A stretch of 49,284 bases of DNA from DASRIA01 sp035650255 (GTDB taxonomy: Bacteria; Actinomycetota; Thermoleophilia; Solirubrobacterales; JBBDJG01): positions 1-49,284 of the forward strand of contig DASRIA010000089.1 in assembly GCA_035650255.1 (NCBI GenBank), given 5' to 3'. This document shows positions 1-9,226 of this stretch, piece by piece; positions within the stretch are counted from its first letter, which is position 1; each line of letters opens with the position of its first letter. A program made the position numbers and the translations under genes. The notes under the pieces are model-generated. The model saw only the letters and a program-made list of their open reading frames with translations, was not told where the DNA came from and did no database searches.

Positions 1-178
1 TGACGTGCTGTAGCCCACCGCCGGAGTCGAAGTCCACGAGCAGACCGATGCCGAGCCCCAGCGTGGCGATCGCGCACGCGAGCGTGACCGCTCCCGCGAG
101 GCGGCCGCCGCGGCCCTCCGGCAGCAGCGCCGCGAGCACGCCGCCGGCAAGCGGGAGGAAGATGAGCACGCTCAGCAT
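1..178 (-). CDS. nuoM: NADH-quinone oxidoreductase subunit M, N-terminal fragment
   Basis: The gene runs off the left edge; only its first 59 codons are present. NuoM is one of the three antiporter-like proton-pumping subunits of the complex I membrane arm. The fragment starts with ATG at 178 and reads MLSVLIFLPLAGGVLAALLP, a first transmembrane helix as expected for NuoM/NuoN, and a second hydrophobic helix follows at about residues 30-48. It starts 7 bases after the nuoL stop. The call rests mainly on order (directly after nuoL in a standard nuo operon) plus the hydrophobic N-terminus; NuoN would be the only realistic alternative. Confidence 0.85.
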   Translation of the reverse strand, partial: MLSVLIFLPLAGGVLAALLPEGRGGRLAGAVTLACAIATLGLGIGLLVDFDSGGGLQHV

Positions 179-185
179 CAGTGGC

Positions 186-2192
186 TCACCGGCTCACGAC
201 GAGAAAGTAGAGGGCGAGCGCCGTCACCCCGGTCATCAGGAGCAGCGCGTAGTAGCGCAGCACGCCGGACTGCGCGACGCGCACGAACTGGTTGCCCGCG
301 CGCACCACGAGCGCCGTGCCCGAGACCATGCCGCTCACGACATAGCGCTCGAACACGTTCGCCGACCAAGCGCCGAGCGCCAGCGTGGGGCGCACGATCG
401 CGCGGTCGTAGAGCTCGTCGAAATACCACTTGTGCTCGAGGAAGTCGTGCAGGCCGCGGAAGCGCTCGGCCAGCCGCAGCGTGGTGCCCGGCTGCCGCAC
501 GTACAGCAGCCACGCGAGCCCGATCCCGGCGATCGCGCTCAGCGCGCCGACGCTCAGCGCGAGCGCCTCGATGCCGCCCGACACGTCGGTGTGGGCGAAG
601 CGCGAGTCCTCGAAGGTCGGCTCGAGGAAGTTCTCGATCACGTGCGTGACGCCGGGGATCTGCACGACTCCCGCCGTGATCGCGAGGATGGCGAGCAGCA
701 CCATCGCGCCGCGCATCGGCCCCTCCCGCTCGGCGATGTGGTGCTCGGGGCCGGGGTAGCCGACATCGATGTCCTCCGGCTCGCCGGTCACCGGGTTCAT
801 CGGCTCCGCGTGGTGCAGGTGGCCGCGCTCGAGCTCGCGCGCCTCCTCGCTGGGCTCGCCCCAGAAGACGCGGAACACCATGCGGAACGCGTAGAAGGCG
901 GTCATCACGGCGGCCACCGTGCCCGCCACGTACAGGATCCAGTAGCCCCCGCCGCGCTCGGCTGCGAACGCGAGGATCTCGTCCTTGGAGAAGTAGCCCG
1001 AGAACCCGGGGAACGCCGCGAGCGCGAGCGCCGCGACGAGGAACGCGACGTACGTGAACGGCATCGCGCGCCGCAGCCCCGACATCCGGTCGATGTTCTG
1101 GTTGCCCGCCATCGCGGCGATCACCGAGCCCGCGGCCATGAACATCAGCGCCTTGAAGAAGGCGTGCGTCATCAGGTGGAACATCCCGGCGCCGTACGCC
1201 GCGATCGACACGCCCATGATCATGTAGCCGATCTGGCTGATCGTGGAGTAGGCGATGATCCGCTTCAGGTCCGTGACCACCAGCGCGACGGATGCGGCAA
1301 ACACGAGCGTCAGCGCGCCGATCGCCGCGGATATGTCGGCTGCGGTGGGCGCCAGCTCGAACAGCGGGTAACAGCGCGCGATCAGGTACACCCCGGCGGT
1401 CACCATCGTGGCCGCATGGATCAGGGCGGAGACCGGCGTCGGGCCCTCCATCGCGTCCGCGAGCCAGGTGTGCAGGGGAATCTGCGCAGACTTCGCGAAC
1501 GCGCCCACCATGATCAACAGGCACACCGCCACGATCGTCCACTCGTTCTGCGTGTAGGCCTCCGGCGCAGACTCGAACACCCGCGCGAAGTCGAGGTGGC
1601 CGGTGTCGCGCAGCAGGATGATCGCCGCGAGCACGAGGCCGACGTCGCCGATCACGTTGATCACGAACGCCTTCATGCCGGCCGCCGTCGCGGTCTGGCG
1701 CCGGTACCAGTAGCTGATCAACGCGTACGAGGCGAAGCCCACGAACGCCCACCCGACGATCAGGAAGAAGAAGTTCCCCGCCAGGACCAGCAGCAGCATC
1801 GAGAAGACGAAGAAGTTGAGGTAGCTGAAGTAGCGCGCGTAGCCGCGGTCGCCGGCCATGTACGCGACCGAGTACACGTGGATCAGGAAGCTGACGCCCG
1901 ACACGACCAGCGCCATCAGCACCGCCAGCGGGTCGACCAGGATCTCGAGGCGCGCGTCGACGCCGGACGTGCCCACGTAGTCCCACAGCGATGACGTCAC
2001 GTGGCGCTCGGCGGCGGGCTTGTCCTGCAGCTGCACCAGCGCGCCGATTGCGTTCAGGAATGCCAGGAAGATCGCGGCAGAGCCGATCCAGCCCGCCGTG
2101 CGGCCGCTCCACACCCGCCAGCCGAGCGCGATCACGATCGAGCCCGCCAGGGGGCATGCGATCACCAGCCAGCCGTAGGTGGCGACGCTCAA
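186..2192 (-). CDS. nuoL: NADH-quinone oxidoreductase subunit L
   Basis: This is the distal proton-pumping, antiporter-like subunit of complex I in the cytoplasmic membrane. The 668-residue product is normal in length for NuoL. It shows the family core around residues 225-350: AKSAQIPLHTWLADAMEGPTP, then SALIHAATMVTAGVYL, then the SQIGYMIMG and MTHAFFKALMFMAAG helices, including the conserved lysines and histidines of the proton channel. The start is TTG at 2192, overlapping the nuoK stop by 4 bases, so translation is probably coupled. A hydrophilic segment at about residues 450-490 (ERGHLHHAEPMNPVTGEPED) precedes the C-terminal lateral-helix region. Confidence 0.97.
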   Translation of the reverse strand: MSVATYGWLVIACPLAGSIVIALGWRVWSGRTAGWIGSAAIFLAFLNAIGALVQLQDKPAAERHVTSSLWDYVGTSGVDARLEILVDPLAVLMALVVSGVSFLIHVYSVAYMAGDRGYARYFSYLNFFVFSMLLLVLAGNFFFLIVGWAFVGFASYALISYWYRRQTATAAGMKAFVINVIGDVGLVLAAIILLRDTGHLDFARVFESAPEAYTQNEWTIVAVCLLIMVGAFAKSAQIPLHTWLADAMEGPTPVSALIHAATMVTAGVYLIARCYPLFELAPTAADISAAIGALTLVFAASVALVVTDLKRIIAYSTISQIGYMIMGVSIAAYGAGMFHLMTHAFFKALMFMAAGSVIAAMAGNQNIDRMSGLRRAMPFTYVAFLVAALALAAFPGFSGYFSKDEILAFAAERGGGYWILYVAGTVAAVMTAFYAFRMVFRVFWGEPSEEARELERGHLHHAEPMNPVTGEPEDIDVGYPGPEHHIAEREGPMRGAMVLLAILAITAGVVQIPGVTHVIENFLEPTFEDSRFAHTDVSGGIEALALSVGALSAIAGIGLAWLLYVRQPGTTLRLAERFRGLHDFLEHKWYFDELYDRAIVRPTLALGAWSANVFERYVVSGMVSGTALVVRAGNQFVRVAQSGVLRYYALLLMTGVTALALYFLVVSR

Positions 2193-2488
2193 CCGCGCAG
2201 CTCCGACATCTCGTCGACGTCCATCGGCAGCCGGCTGCGGTACATCGCGACGATCAGCCCGAGCCCGATCACGACCTCGGCCGCGGCGACGATCATCACG
2301 ATCAGGGCGAAGACCTGCCCGTCGTGCGTGCCGGTCATCCGCGCGAAAGCAGCCAATGCCAGGTTGCCGGCGTTCAGCATCAATTCCAGGCAGATCAGTA
2401 CGACGAGCGGGCTGCGCCGCGTCAACACGCCGGCCGCGCCGATGCAGAAGATGAACGCCGAGAGGACGAGGTACCAGACGATGTCCAT
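2189..2488 (-). CDS. nuoK: NADH-quinone oxidoreductase subunit K
   Basis: NuoK is a small three-helix membrane subunit of complex I (MrpC-like). The 99-residue product matches the usual length of about 100. It carries the family pattern SPLVVLICLELMLNAGNLALAAFA, with the conserved glutamate in the middle helix, followed by the third helix with the AAAEVVIGLGLIVA glutamate. The ATG at 2488 overlaps the last base of the nuoJ stop, and the gene overlaps nuoL by 4 bases. This is a standard arrangement with nothing odd. Confidence 0.96.
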   Translation of the reverse strand: MDIVWYLVLSAFIFCIGAAGVLTRRSPLVVLICLELMLNAGNLALAAFARMTGTHDGQVFALIVMIVAAAEVVIGLGLIVAMYRSRLPMDVDEMSELRG

Positions 2489-2997
2489 CAGGTGGTCTCC
2501 TCGCGTCTCGCGAGCACGACAGCCCCCACCGCCGCGATCAGCAGCAGCAGCGACACGACCTCGAACGCGACCAGGAACTTCGTCAGGAACAGCTCGCCGA
2601 TCGCCGACGGCGAACCGAAGCCGGCTGCCAGGTCGGGTCCCTCCGAGTCGAGTGCCTTCAGCCCCGACCCGATGATCGCCACGCACAGCTCGACCAGCAG
2701 CGCGACCGCGAACAGCGGGGCGAGCAGCCGCAGGGTCGGGTTCGGCTCGGCGAGCGCGTCCTCGAGGCCGCCCACGTAGGCGACCACGAACACGTACAGC
2801 ACCATCACCGCGCCGGCGTACACGATCACCTGCGCGGCCGCGAGGAACTCCGCGCGCAGCAGCAGGAATAGCACCGCCAGCGCGATCAGGTGCACGACCA
2901 GCGACAGCACGCTGTAGAACGGGTTGCGCTGGAGCACGACTCCCGCTGCGCCGGCGACGGCGAGCAGGGCCGCCACGAAGAAGACCACTGCCTCCAT
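2488..2997 (-). CDS. nuoJ: NADH-quinone oxidoreductase subunit J
   Basis: NuoJ is a five-helix membrane subunit of complex I. The product is 169 residues with hydrophobic helices across its length. It shows the signature LRAEFLAAAQVIVYAGAVMVLYVFVVAYVG at about residues 47-78, where the glycine kink in the third helix is characteristic. I chose ATG 2997 (MEAVVFFVAALLAVAG), which follows the nuoI stop at 3006 by 8 bases. A longer reading frame upstream overlaps nuoI in another frame and is not supported. Confidence 0.95.
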   Translation of the reverse strand: MEAVVFFVAALLAVAGAAGVVLQRNPFYSVLSLVVHLIALAVLFLLLRAEFLAAAQVIVYAGAVMVLYVFVVAYVGGLEDALAEPNPTLRLLAPLFAVALLVELCVAIIGSGLKALDSEGPDLAAGFGSPSAIGELFLTKFLVAFEVVSLLLLIAAVGAVVLARREETT

Positions 2998-3005
2998 CGC
3001 CGGGC

Positions 3006-3539
3006 CTACTCCCCCTCGCGCCTCAGCGGCGTGCGTTCCACGGGCTCCGCCAGCAACATCTCCTTCGTGAAGATCAGGTCCGACCGGTCGTAGTCGGACA
3101 ACTCGTAGTCGTGTCCCATCGTGATCGCGTCGAAGGGGCACGCGACCTCGCAGTACCCGCAGAAGATGCAGCGGGTCATGTTGATCTCGTACACCTCCGC
3201 GAAGCGCTCGCCCGCCGACACGCGCTGGTCCGGCGTGTTCTCTGCCGCGACGACTCGGATGCAGTCGGCCGGGCAGGCGGCCGCGCACAGCGAGCAGCCG
3301 ACACACTTCTCGAGGCCGGTGTCCTCGAACCGGTGCAGCTTGTGCCGGCCGCGGAAGCGCGGGTAGACGGGAGTCTTCTCCTCCGGGTACTGGATCGTGA
3401 CCGGCCCTTCGACCAGGCGCCCGAACGTCGTCTTCAGCCCGCGCAGGGTCTCGCCGAACGCGCGCGACACGCCGCCCAGGCCCCCGGGCTCGGGGCCGCG
3501 CTGTACGGCAATGGCATCTGGTTCGGGTCGGTATGTCAT
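3006..3539 (-). CDS. nuoI: NADH-quinone oxidoreductase subunit I (2x[4Fe-4S])
   Basis: This peripheral-arm subunit carries clusters N6a and N6b and links the hydrophilic arm to the membrane. The 177-residue product has two complete ferredoxin-type motifs, CVGCSLCAAACPADCI (about residue 75) and CIFCGYCEVACPFDAI (about residue 123), each with four cysteines. ATG 3539 is 6 bases after the nuoH stop. The C-terminal tail is charged and poorly conserved, as usual. Confidence 0.97.
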   Translation of the reverse strand: MTYRPEPDAIAVQRGPEPGGLGGVSRAFGETLRGLKTTFGRLVEGPVTIQYPEEKTPVYPRFRGRHKLHRFEDTGLEKCVGCSLCAAACPADCIRVVAAENTPDQRVSAGERFAEVYEINMTRCIFCGYCEVACPFDAITMGHDYELSDYDRSDLIFTKEMLLAEPVERTPLRREGE

Positions 3540-3545
3540 GTCACC

Positions 3546-4556
3546 TCAGGTGGTCGATACGAGGACGGCCGTCACGAGCAGGTTGAGCGTCGCGAGCGGC
3601 AGCAGGATCTTCCAGCCGAAGCTCATCAGCTGGTCGTAGCGCAGGCGGGGCATCGTGGCCCGGATCCAGATGAAGAAGACCACGATCGCAAGCATCTTCA
3701 GCACCATCCACAACGGGTCCAGCCCGCTCGGCCCGGGGCCCATCCAGCCGCCGAAGAACATGGCGGAGGCAAGGCCCGCGATCACGAGCATGTTGATGTA
3801 CTCGGCCATGAAGAACGAGCCGAAGCGCATGCCGCCGTACTCGGTGTTGTAGCCCGCGACCAACTCGGCGTCCGCCTCGGGCAGGTCGAACGGCGGGCGG
3901 TTCGTCTCGGCAAAGCCCGCGACGGTGAAGATCAGGAAGCCGACGAACTGCGGGAGCACGTACCAGACGGTGTCCTGCGCCTTGACGATGTCGACCAGTG
4001 ACAGCGAGCCGGCCATCATCACCACGCCGATCAAGGACAGGCCGAGGGACACCTCGTAGCTGATCAGCTGCGCGGCGGCGCGCATGGCGCCCAGGAACGA
4101 GTACTTGGAGCCCGAGGCCCAGCCGCCCAGCATCAGCCCGTAGAAGGCGAGCGAACCGAACGCGAACGCGTACAGGATGCCGATGTTGACGTCGATCCCG
4201 TAGAGCCCGAACTTCGAGCCGAAGCCCTCCTCGACGTCCCCGAAGGGAATGATCGCGATCGACGCCAGCGCCGTCACGATCATGATGGCGGGCGCAAGCG
4301 CCATCAGCCGCGGCACGCCCGTCGACGGATGGAACGGCTCCTTGCCGAGCAGCTTCACGACGTCCGCGAGCGGCTGGAGCAACCCGTACGGCCCGACCCG
4401 GTTGGGGCCGTAGCGGTTCTGGAACCGGCCCAGGAGCTTGCGCTCGAGCAGCAGGATCATCGGCACCACGCCCATCACGAACGCGAAGATGACGACCGAC
4501 TTGATGATCCACACGCCGGTGGTCTCGACGAAGTCGGTGTCCGCCAGCAGCAGCAT
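3546..4556 (-). CDS. nuoH: NADH-quinone oxidoreductase subunit H
   Basis: NuoH is the membrane subunit that forms much of the quinone-binding site of complex I. The 336-residue product has about eight hydrophobic helices. It contains the diagnostic loop ETNRPPFDLPEADAELVAG followed by YNTEYGGMRF at about residues 218-245, as well as QNRYGPNRVGPYGLLQP near residue 47. ATG 4556 overlaps the nuoG stop by one base. Length and motifs are normal. Confidence 0.97.
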   Translation of the reverse strand: MLLLADTDFVETTGVWIIKSVVIFAFVMGVVPMILLLERKLLGRFQNRYGPNRVGPYGLLQPLADVVKLLGKEPFHPSTGVPRLMALAPAIMIVTALASIAIIPFGDVEEGFGSKFGLYGIDVNIGILYAFAFGSLAFYGLMLGGWASGSKYSFLGAMRAAAQLISYEVSLGLSLIGVVMMAGSLSLVDIVKAQDTVWYVLPQFVGFLIFTVAGFAETNRPPFDLPEADAELVAGYNTEYGGMRFGSFFMAEYINMLVIAGLASAMFFGGWMGPGPSGLDPLWMVLKMLAIVVFFIWIRATMPRLRYDQLMSFGWKILLPLATLNLLVTAVLVSTT

Positions 4557-7120
4557 CAGTCACGCTCGACCTGGACGACCACGAGGGCGCCGTCGGCGAG
4601 CACGTTGGCGTTCCCCTCCTGCGTCCCCTCGATCAGCGTGGCGGTGCCGCGCTTGGCGCGGTCACGGATCTGCACGACCGCCTTCACGGAGTGGCCGTTG
4701 CTGCGGACCTGCACCTCGTCGCCCGAGGCGACCTGCAGCCGCTCGGCGTCGAGCGGGCTGAGCTCCACCTGCTGGCCCGAGACGAGGAATCGCAGCGAGG
4801 GCGAGCGCTCGGTCACCCACGACGCCCACAGCCCGGGTCGCGTGGACAGCCGCAGCGCGCCGTCGCCGGCGGAGGGCGGCGCGGGCGGCTCCGCTGCGGG
4901 GCCGAACCCGAGCTCGCCGAACGCCGACCGCGCGGCGGCCGCGCCCGCGGGGCGCTCCTGCCAGCGCACGCCCCGCCCGCCGATCTCGTCGAGCGTGATG
5001 CCCGCGTACATCGGAGCCTCCTCCGCAAGCTGCTCGAGCACCGCCCCGGCCGTCACCGAGCGCCGCACGTCGAGCCCCAGCCGGTGGGCGATCTCCGCCA
5101 GCACGCTCCACTCGGCGCGCACCTCGCCGGGATGGCCGATCGCCGGCCGCAGCCGCTGCAGGCGGCCGTCCGGGTGCGTGACCGTGCCCTCCTTCTCGGC
5201 GTAGGACTCGGCCGGGAAGACCACGTCCGCGTGGTTGACGGCGGCCTCGCCCAGGAACTGCTCGTGCATGATCACGAAGCTCGCCTTGCGCAGCGCCTCG
5301 TCCCACCGGCTCTGGCCCGGGAACTCGCGCAGCGGGTCGTTGTGAAGGAGGTAGAACGCGCGCACGTCGCCGGTCAGCGCCGCGTCGCGCGCGCCGGCGG
5401 CGGTCAGGCCCGCTGCCGTGTCCGACAACCCCGGGCCGATGCCGGCGACGCAGCCGGCTTCACGCAGCCCGCGCCCGTTGACGGAGGCCGGGATCTCGAT
5501 CAAGCCCGAGCCTTCCGCCGCGTCGAGCCCCAAGACGAGCGCGAGGTCGGCCAGCGCCTCGAGCGCGCCCGAGCCGCGCGCGCCCCAGCCCAGCCGCTCG
5601 CCCCACACGACGACGACGTTGCCGGCCTGCGTCAGCAGCGCGGCCGCGTCACGCAGGTCGGTGAGGTCGACCTCGGCGGTGTCCGTCAGGCGCTCGAGCG
5701 AATGCTCCGCCAGGAGCCCGGCCAGCTCGGCGTGCCCGCGCGGCGCTCCCGCGGACCCGTCCTCGCCTCCGTCACTTGCCCGCTCCGCCTCCAGCAGCGC
5801 CTTCTGCAGGGCCCGCAACAGCGACTCGGCGCCGCCGGGCGCGAAGCGCAGCACCTCGGTTGCGCCTCCGTCGAGCGCGGTGGGCGCGCTCGAGGCAACC
5901 AGCAGGCGCGCACCCGAGCGGCGCACGGCCTTGCGCAGCCGCAGGTCGAAGATCGGCGCCTCGTCCAGCGGGTTGCTCTCGAGCACCAGCACCACGGACG
6001 CGCGATCGATGTCGGGCATCGCCGCAGCGAGGTTCGGGTGGGACAGGCGCCGTGCCGCCGACGGCGCGAGCGGCCCGCCGGCGCGGGCGTCCACGTGGGG
6101 CGAGCCCAGGCCCTCGCGGAGGATGCGCTGCAAGAGCCAGCCCTCCTCGTTGCTGGTCTGGCCGCCCACGATCCCCGCCGTCGCCGCCCCCGCCTTGGCG
6201 AGCCCCTCGGCGGCGGCGGCCAGCGCACGTTCCCAGGTGGCCGGGCGCAGGTGCCCGCCGTCGCGCACGAGCGGCTCCAGCACGCGCCCGTCCGGCCGCG
6301 TGGACTGGTATCCCCAGCGGCCCTTGTCGCATAGCCAGCCGTCGTCGACGGCGTCGTTGTCGCGCGGCTCGACCCGCTCGACTCGCTCGTCGCGAATCGT
6401 CAGCTCGACGTTGCACTGGCTCGGGCAGAGCGTGCAGATGGTGCCCGCGCCCTCGATGTCCCAGGGACGCGCGCGGAAGCGGTAGGCGGTGTTGGTGAGT
6501 GCGCCGACGGGGCAGAGGTCGACCACGTTGCCCGAGAACGGCGCCTGGTAGGGGCGCCCGTCGAACGTCCCCACGAAGGTGTGGTCGCCGCGCTCGAGGA
6601 ACATCAGCTGGTCGTCCTCGGCCACCTCCTGGGAGAAGCGCACGCAGCGGTAGCAGAGGATGCAGCGCTCGCGGTCGATCGCGATCAACGGCGAGAGCGC
6701 GATGGGCTTCGGGAAGTTGCGCTTGTCCTCGACGAAGCGGCTGCGCCCCGGCCCCCAGCCGAACGCGATGTCCTGGAGCGGGCATTCGCCGCCCTTGTCG
6801 CACACCGGGCAGTCGAGCGGGTGGTTGACGAGCAGGAACTCGACGACCGCGTTCTGCGCGTCCTTCACGCGGTCGGTCTGCGTGTACACGACCATCCCGT
6901 CCTTCACCGGCGTCGAGCAGGAGGTCTGCAGCTTGGGCATCCCCTCGACCTCCACCATGCACATGCGGCAGGCGCCTACCGGGGGACCGAGCTTGCGCTC
7001 GTAACAGAAGTAGGGCACGTCGACATCGCCGCGCTTCGCCGCGTCGAGCAGCCACTCGCCCTCGGGCGCGCGCACCTCGCGGCCGTCGATCGTGAACGTG
7101 ATCCAGTCGCCGGTCGACAT
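4556..7120 (-). CDS. nuoG: NADH-quinone oxidoreductase subunit G
   Basis: NuoG is the large iron-sulfur subunit that carries electrons from NuoE/F towards NuoB. The 854-residue product begins at ATG 7120, overlapping the nuoF stop by one base. The N-terminal 2Fe-2S ligands are visible in YFCYERK, GACRMC and SCSTPV. The His-Cys3 cluster is HPLDCPVCDKGGECPLQD. Further 4Fe-4S ligands are CILCYRCVRF and VDLCPVGAL. A further CTLCPSQC with GWLCDKGRWG gives the extra N7 cluster found only in some bacteria. The C-terminal half is molybdopterin-oxidoreductase-like, degenerate in sequence, and ends in a beta-barrel region (LSPLDAERLQVASGDEVQV). Confidence 0.96.
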   Translation of the reverse strand: MSTGDWITFTIDGREVRAPEGEWLLDAAKRGDVDVPYFCYERKLGPPVGACRMCMVEVEGMPKLQTSCSTPVKDGMVVYTQTDRVKDAQNAVVEFLLVNHPLDCPVCDKGGECPLQDIAFGWGPGRSRFVEDKRNFPKPIALSPLIAIDRERCILCYRCVRFSQEVAEDDQLMFLERGDHTFVGTFDGRPYQAPFSGNVVDLCPVGALTNTAYRFRARPWDIEGAGTICTLCPSQCNVELTIRDERVERVEPRDNDAVDDGWLCDKGRWGYQSTRPDGRVLEPLVRDGGHLRPATWERALAAAAEGLAKAGAATAGIVGGQTSNEEGWLLQRILREGLGSPHVDARAGGPLAPSAARRLSHPNLAAAMPDIDRASVVLVLESNPLDEAPIFDLRLRKAVRRSGARLLVASSAPTALDGGATEVLRFAPGGAESLLRALQKALLEAERASDGGEDGSAGAPRGHAELAGLLAEHSLERLTDTAEVDLTDLRDAAALLTQAGNVVVVWGERLGWGARGSGALEALADLALVLGLDAAEGSGLIEIPASVNGRGLREAGCVAGIGPGLSDTAAGLTAAGARDAALTGDVRAFYLLHNDPLREFPGQSRWDEALRKASFVIMHEQFLGEAAVNHADVVFPAESYAEKEGTVTHPDGRLQRLRPAIGHPGEVRAEWSVLAEIAHRLGLDVRRSVTAGAVLEQLAEEAPMYAGITLDEIGGRGVRWQERPAGAAAARSAFGELGFGPAAEPPAPPSAGDGALRLSTRPGLWASWVTERSPSLRFLVSGQQVELSPLDAERLQVASGDEVQVRSNGHSVKAVVQIRDRAKRGTATLIEGTQEGNANVLADGALVVVQVERD

Positions 7121-8439
7121 CAGGCCGCCTCGCCAGAGAGGGAGATCGGTGACTCCGTCCCGTCGCCCACCCGTCCTGCGGCTTGCCGAAGGACGGCCTT
7201 TTCCATGTGCGCCTCGAACTCGGGGCGGAACTTGGCGATCATCGAGCCGACCGGCATCGCCATCGAGTCGCCCAGCAGGCAGAGGCAGTTCCCGATGATG
7301 TTGCCCTGCACGTCCGCCATCACGTCGAGGTCCATGGGCGTCGCCTCGCCGCGGTCGATGCGCTCCAGCATCTTCACGGTCCAGTTCGTGCCCTCGCGGC
7401 ACGGCACGCACTTGCCGCACGACTCGTGGCGGTAGAACTCGGCCAGCCGCAGCGCGATGGACACGATCGGCACGGAGTCGTCGACGACGATGATCGCCCC
7501 GGAGCCGAGCATCGAGCCGGCTTCCGCCATGTGCTCGAAGTCGTACGGCAGGTCGAGGTGCTCCTCGGTCAGCACCGGCGCGGAGGAACCGCCCGGGAAC
7601 CAGGCCTTCACCCGCCGCCCGTCCGGCGGCCCCCCGGCGAGCCCGTAGATGATGTCGCGCGACGGGATGCCGAGCTCGATCTCGTAGTTGCCCGGGCGCT
7701 GCACGCATCCCGAGACCGACACGACCTTGGTGCCGGGCGAGCGCTCGGTCCCGAACGTGCGGAACCAGCCGGCGCCGTTGGCGATCACGTGCGGCACGTT
7801 GGAGAGGGTCTCCACGTTGTTGATCAGCGTCGGTCCCTGGTAGAGGCCCTGGTTGGCGGGGAAGGGCGGCTTCAGGCGCGGGTTGCCCCGCTTGCCCTCG
7901 AGTGAGTCGAGCAGCGCCGTCTCCTCGCCGCAGATGTAGGCGCCGGCGCCGCGGTGCACGACCAGCGAGCAGCCGAAACCCGAACCGAGGATGTCGTCGC
8001 CCGCGTAGCGGCGGGCGTACGCCTCGGTGAGGGCGGCGTCGAGGATGTCGGCCTCCTCCTCGTACTCGCCGCGGATGTAGATGAACGCATTCGTGATGTC
8101 CGCCGCGTAGGCGGCGATCAGCACGCCTTCGATCAGCTGGTGCGGATTGCGGTGCATCAGCTCGCGGTCCTTGAACGTGCCCGGCTCGGACTCGTCCGCG
8201 TTGCAGCACAGGTACTTCTGGATGTCGCCGTGTGGCAGGAAGCCTGCCTTCTTCCCCATCGAGAAGCCGGCGCCGCCGCGGCCGCGCAGGCCGCTCGCCT
8301 CGAGCTCCTTCAGGACCTGGTCGGCGGTCATCTCGGTGAGCGCCTTGCGCAGCGCCGCATATCCACCGACGCGCTCGTAGGTCTCGATCCGGTTGAGGTC
8401 CGGCACGTCGACGTGCCGGAGCAGGATGCCGGTGCTCAC
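7120..8439 (-). CDS. nuoF: NADH-quinone oxidoreductase subunit F (NADH/FMN site)
   Basis: NuoF binds NADH, FMN and the N3 [4Fe-4S] cluster and takes the hydride from NADH. The 439-residue product shows the glycine-rich NADH site GLRGRGGAGFSMGKKAGFL (about residues 51-69), the FMN region GAGAYICGEETALLDSLEGK, and the cluster motif ESCGKCVPCREGTNW near residue 345. I placed the start at GTG 8439, which overlaps the nuoE TGA stop by 4 bases. The open frame upstream of it only reads through nuoE in another frame. Confidence 0.96.
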   Translation of the reverse strand: MSTGILLRHVDVPDLNRIETYERVGGYAALRKALTEMTADQVLKELEASGLRGRGGAGFSMGKKAGFLPHGDIQKYLCCNADESEPGTFKDRELMHRNPHQLIEGVLIAAYAADITNAFIYIRGEYEEEADILDAALTEAYARRYAGDDILGSGFGCSLVVHRGAGAYICGEETALLDSLEGKRGNPRLKPPFPANQGLYQGPTLINNVETLSNVPHVIANGAGWFRTFGTERSPGTKVVSVSGCVQRPGNYEIELGIPSRDIIYGLAGGPPDGRRVKAWFPGGSSAPVLTEEHLDLPYDFEHMAEAGSMLGSGAIIVVDDSVPIVSIALRLAEFYRHESCGKCVPCREGTNWTVKMLERIDRGEATPMDLDVMADVQGNIIGNCLCLLGDSMAMPVGSMIAKFRPEFEAHMEKAVLRQAAGRVGDGTESPISLSGEAA

Positions 8440-9101
8440 TGGGCCGGCCTCTTCTCGACGGCCGGCACTCCCTTGGTCGGGAGCTTGTCGGGCAGCACGT
8501 CCGCCGCCGCCTCGCCGGAGCGCAGGTGCTCCGCGATCGTCGCGGCGTCCGCGGGCGTCAGCGGTCCCCGGTAGTGGCCTTCGATCGAGGCCATCGGCGC
8601 GATGTCGCACGCACCGAGGCACTCGAACGCGCGCAGGTGGAACGCGCCGTCCGGGCTGGAGCCGCCCACGGGCGCCCCCGTGGCATCGGCCAGCGCGGCC
8701 AGCACGTCCCGGGCGCCGCGCAGCTGGCACGACAGGTTCGTGCACATGTAGATCGTGTGGGTGCCGACGGGCTGCAGCTCGAGCATGTCGTAGAAGCTCG
8801 CGACCGACTCGAGGTATGCGGGGCTGAACTGCATCACCACGGCGACCTGGACCATCGCCTCCGGCGACAGCCAGCCGTGGTGGCGCTGTGCCTCGCGCAG
8901 GGCGGGCAGGACCGCCGAGCGGGGATCCGGATACAGCGACATGTGGTGCTCGATGTTCGCGCGCAGCTCTTCCGGCACGGCCACGTCGCTGGGCTCCGGG
9001 ATCCCAGCGGGATCGGCCTCCACGCGCGCGCCCTCCCAGACCTGGGCGGCCAGCCGGCTGCGCGAGCCCGGCACTCCCCGGAGGTGGTCGAACTTGCTCA
9101 T
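8436..9101 (-). CDS. nuoE: NADH-quinone oxidoreductase subunit E ([2Fe-2S])
   Basis: NuoE is the 24-kDa-type subunit with a thioredoxin-like fold and cluster N1a. The 221-residue product has the four ligands as CTNLSC (C-x4-C) and CLGAC (C-x3-C), and a typical N-terminal helical part (YPDPRSAVLPALREAQRHHGWLSP, split here around residues 60-85). The start ATG at 9101 is embedded in copy A of a 34-bp direct repeat and overlaps the stop of the upstream mini-ORF (ATGA). Ancestrally it probably overlapped the nuoD stop itself. Confidence 0.95.
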   Translation of the reverse strand: MSKFDHLRGVPGSRSRLAAQVWEGARVEADPAGIPEPSDVAVPEELRANIEHHMSLYPDPRSAVLPALREAQRHHGWLSPEAMVQVAVVMQFSPAYLESVASFYDMLELQPVGTHTIYMCTNLSCQLRGARDVLAALADATGAPVGGSSPDGAFHLRAFECLGACDIAPMASIEGHYRGPLTPADAATIAEHLRSGEAAADVLPDKLPTKGVPAVEKRPAQ

Positions 9102-9130
9102 CGGTCGATACCGCCCAGAATGGGGTCCAG
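9097..9130. repeat. 34-bp direct repeat, copy A (nuoE start)
   Basis: This is a perfect copy of 9222-9255, offset by 125 bases. It contains the nuoE start codon and a duplicated nuoD end. The 91 bases between the copies are rich in short inverted repeats: GCGCCGCAGGCGC, GGGCGAAGCCC and a CACGTG core flanked by GAAG/CTTC. Confidence 0.95.
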
Positions 9131-9226
9131 GAACATCACGGGCTTCGCCCACCTGAAGTCACGTGCTTCGCGCCTGCGGCGCTCGCCCAAGAAATGCGCT
9201 GCTGGACCCGGGACCAGACCACTCAT
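9098..9226 (-). CDS. 42-residue mini-ORF between nuoD and nuoE, created by a duplication
   Basis: I do not recognise a function. The ATG at 9226 overlaps the nuoD TGA (ATGA), and its own TGA at 9098 overlaps the nuoE ATG (ATGA), so it is coupled on both sides. The predicted peptide has an arginine-rich middle (LGERRRREARDFRWAKP) and ends in LDPILGGIDR, identical to the last ten residues of NuoD, because the end of nuoD is duplicated here. It may be a by-product of an insertion or duplication that kept translational coupling, rather than a functional protein. The reading frame and overlaps are seen directly; translation is inferred. Confidence 0.45.
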   Translation of the reverse strand: MSGLVPGPAAHFLGERRRREARDFRWAKPVMFLDPILGGIDR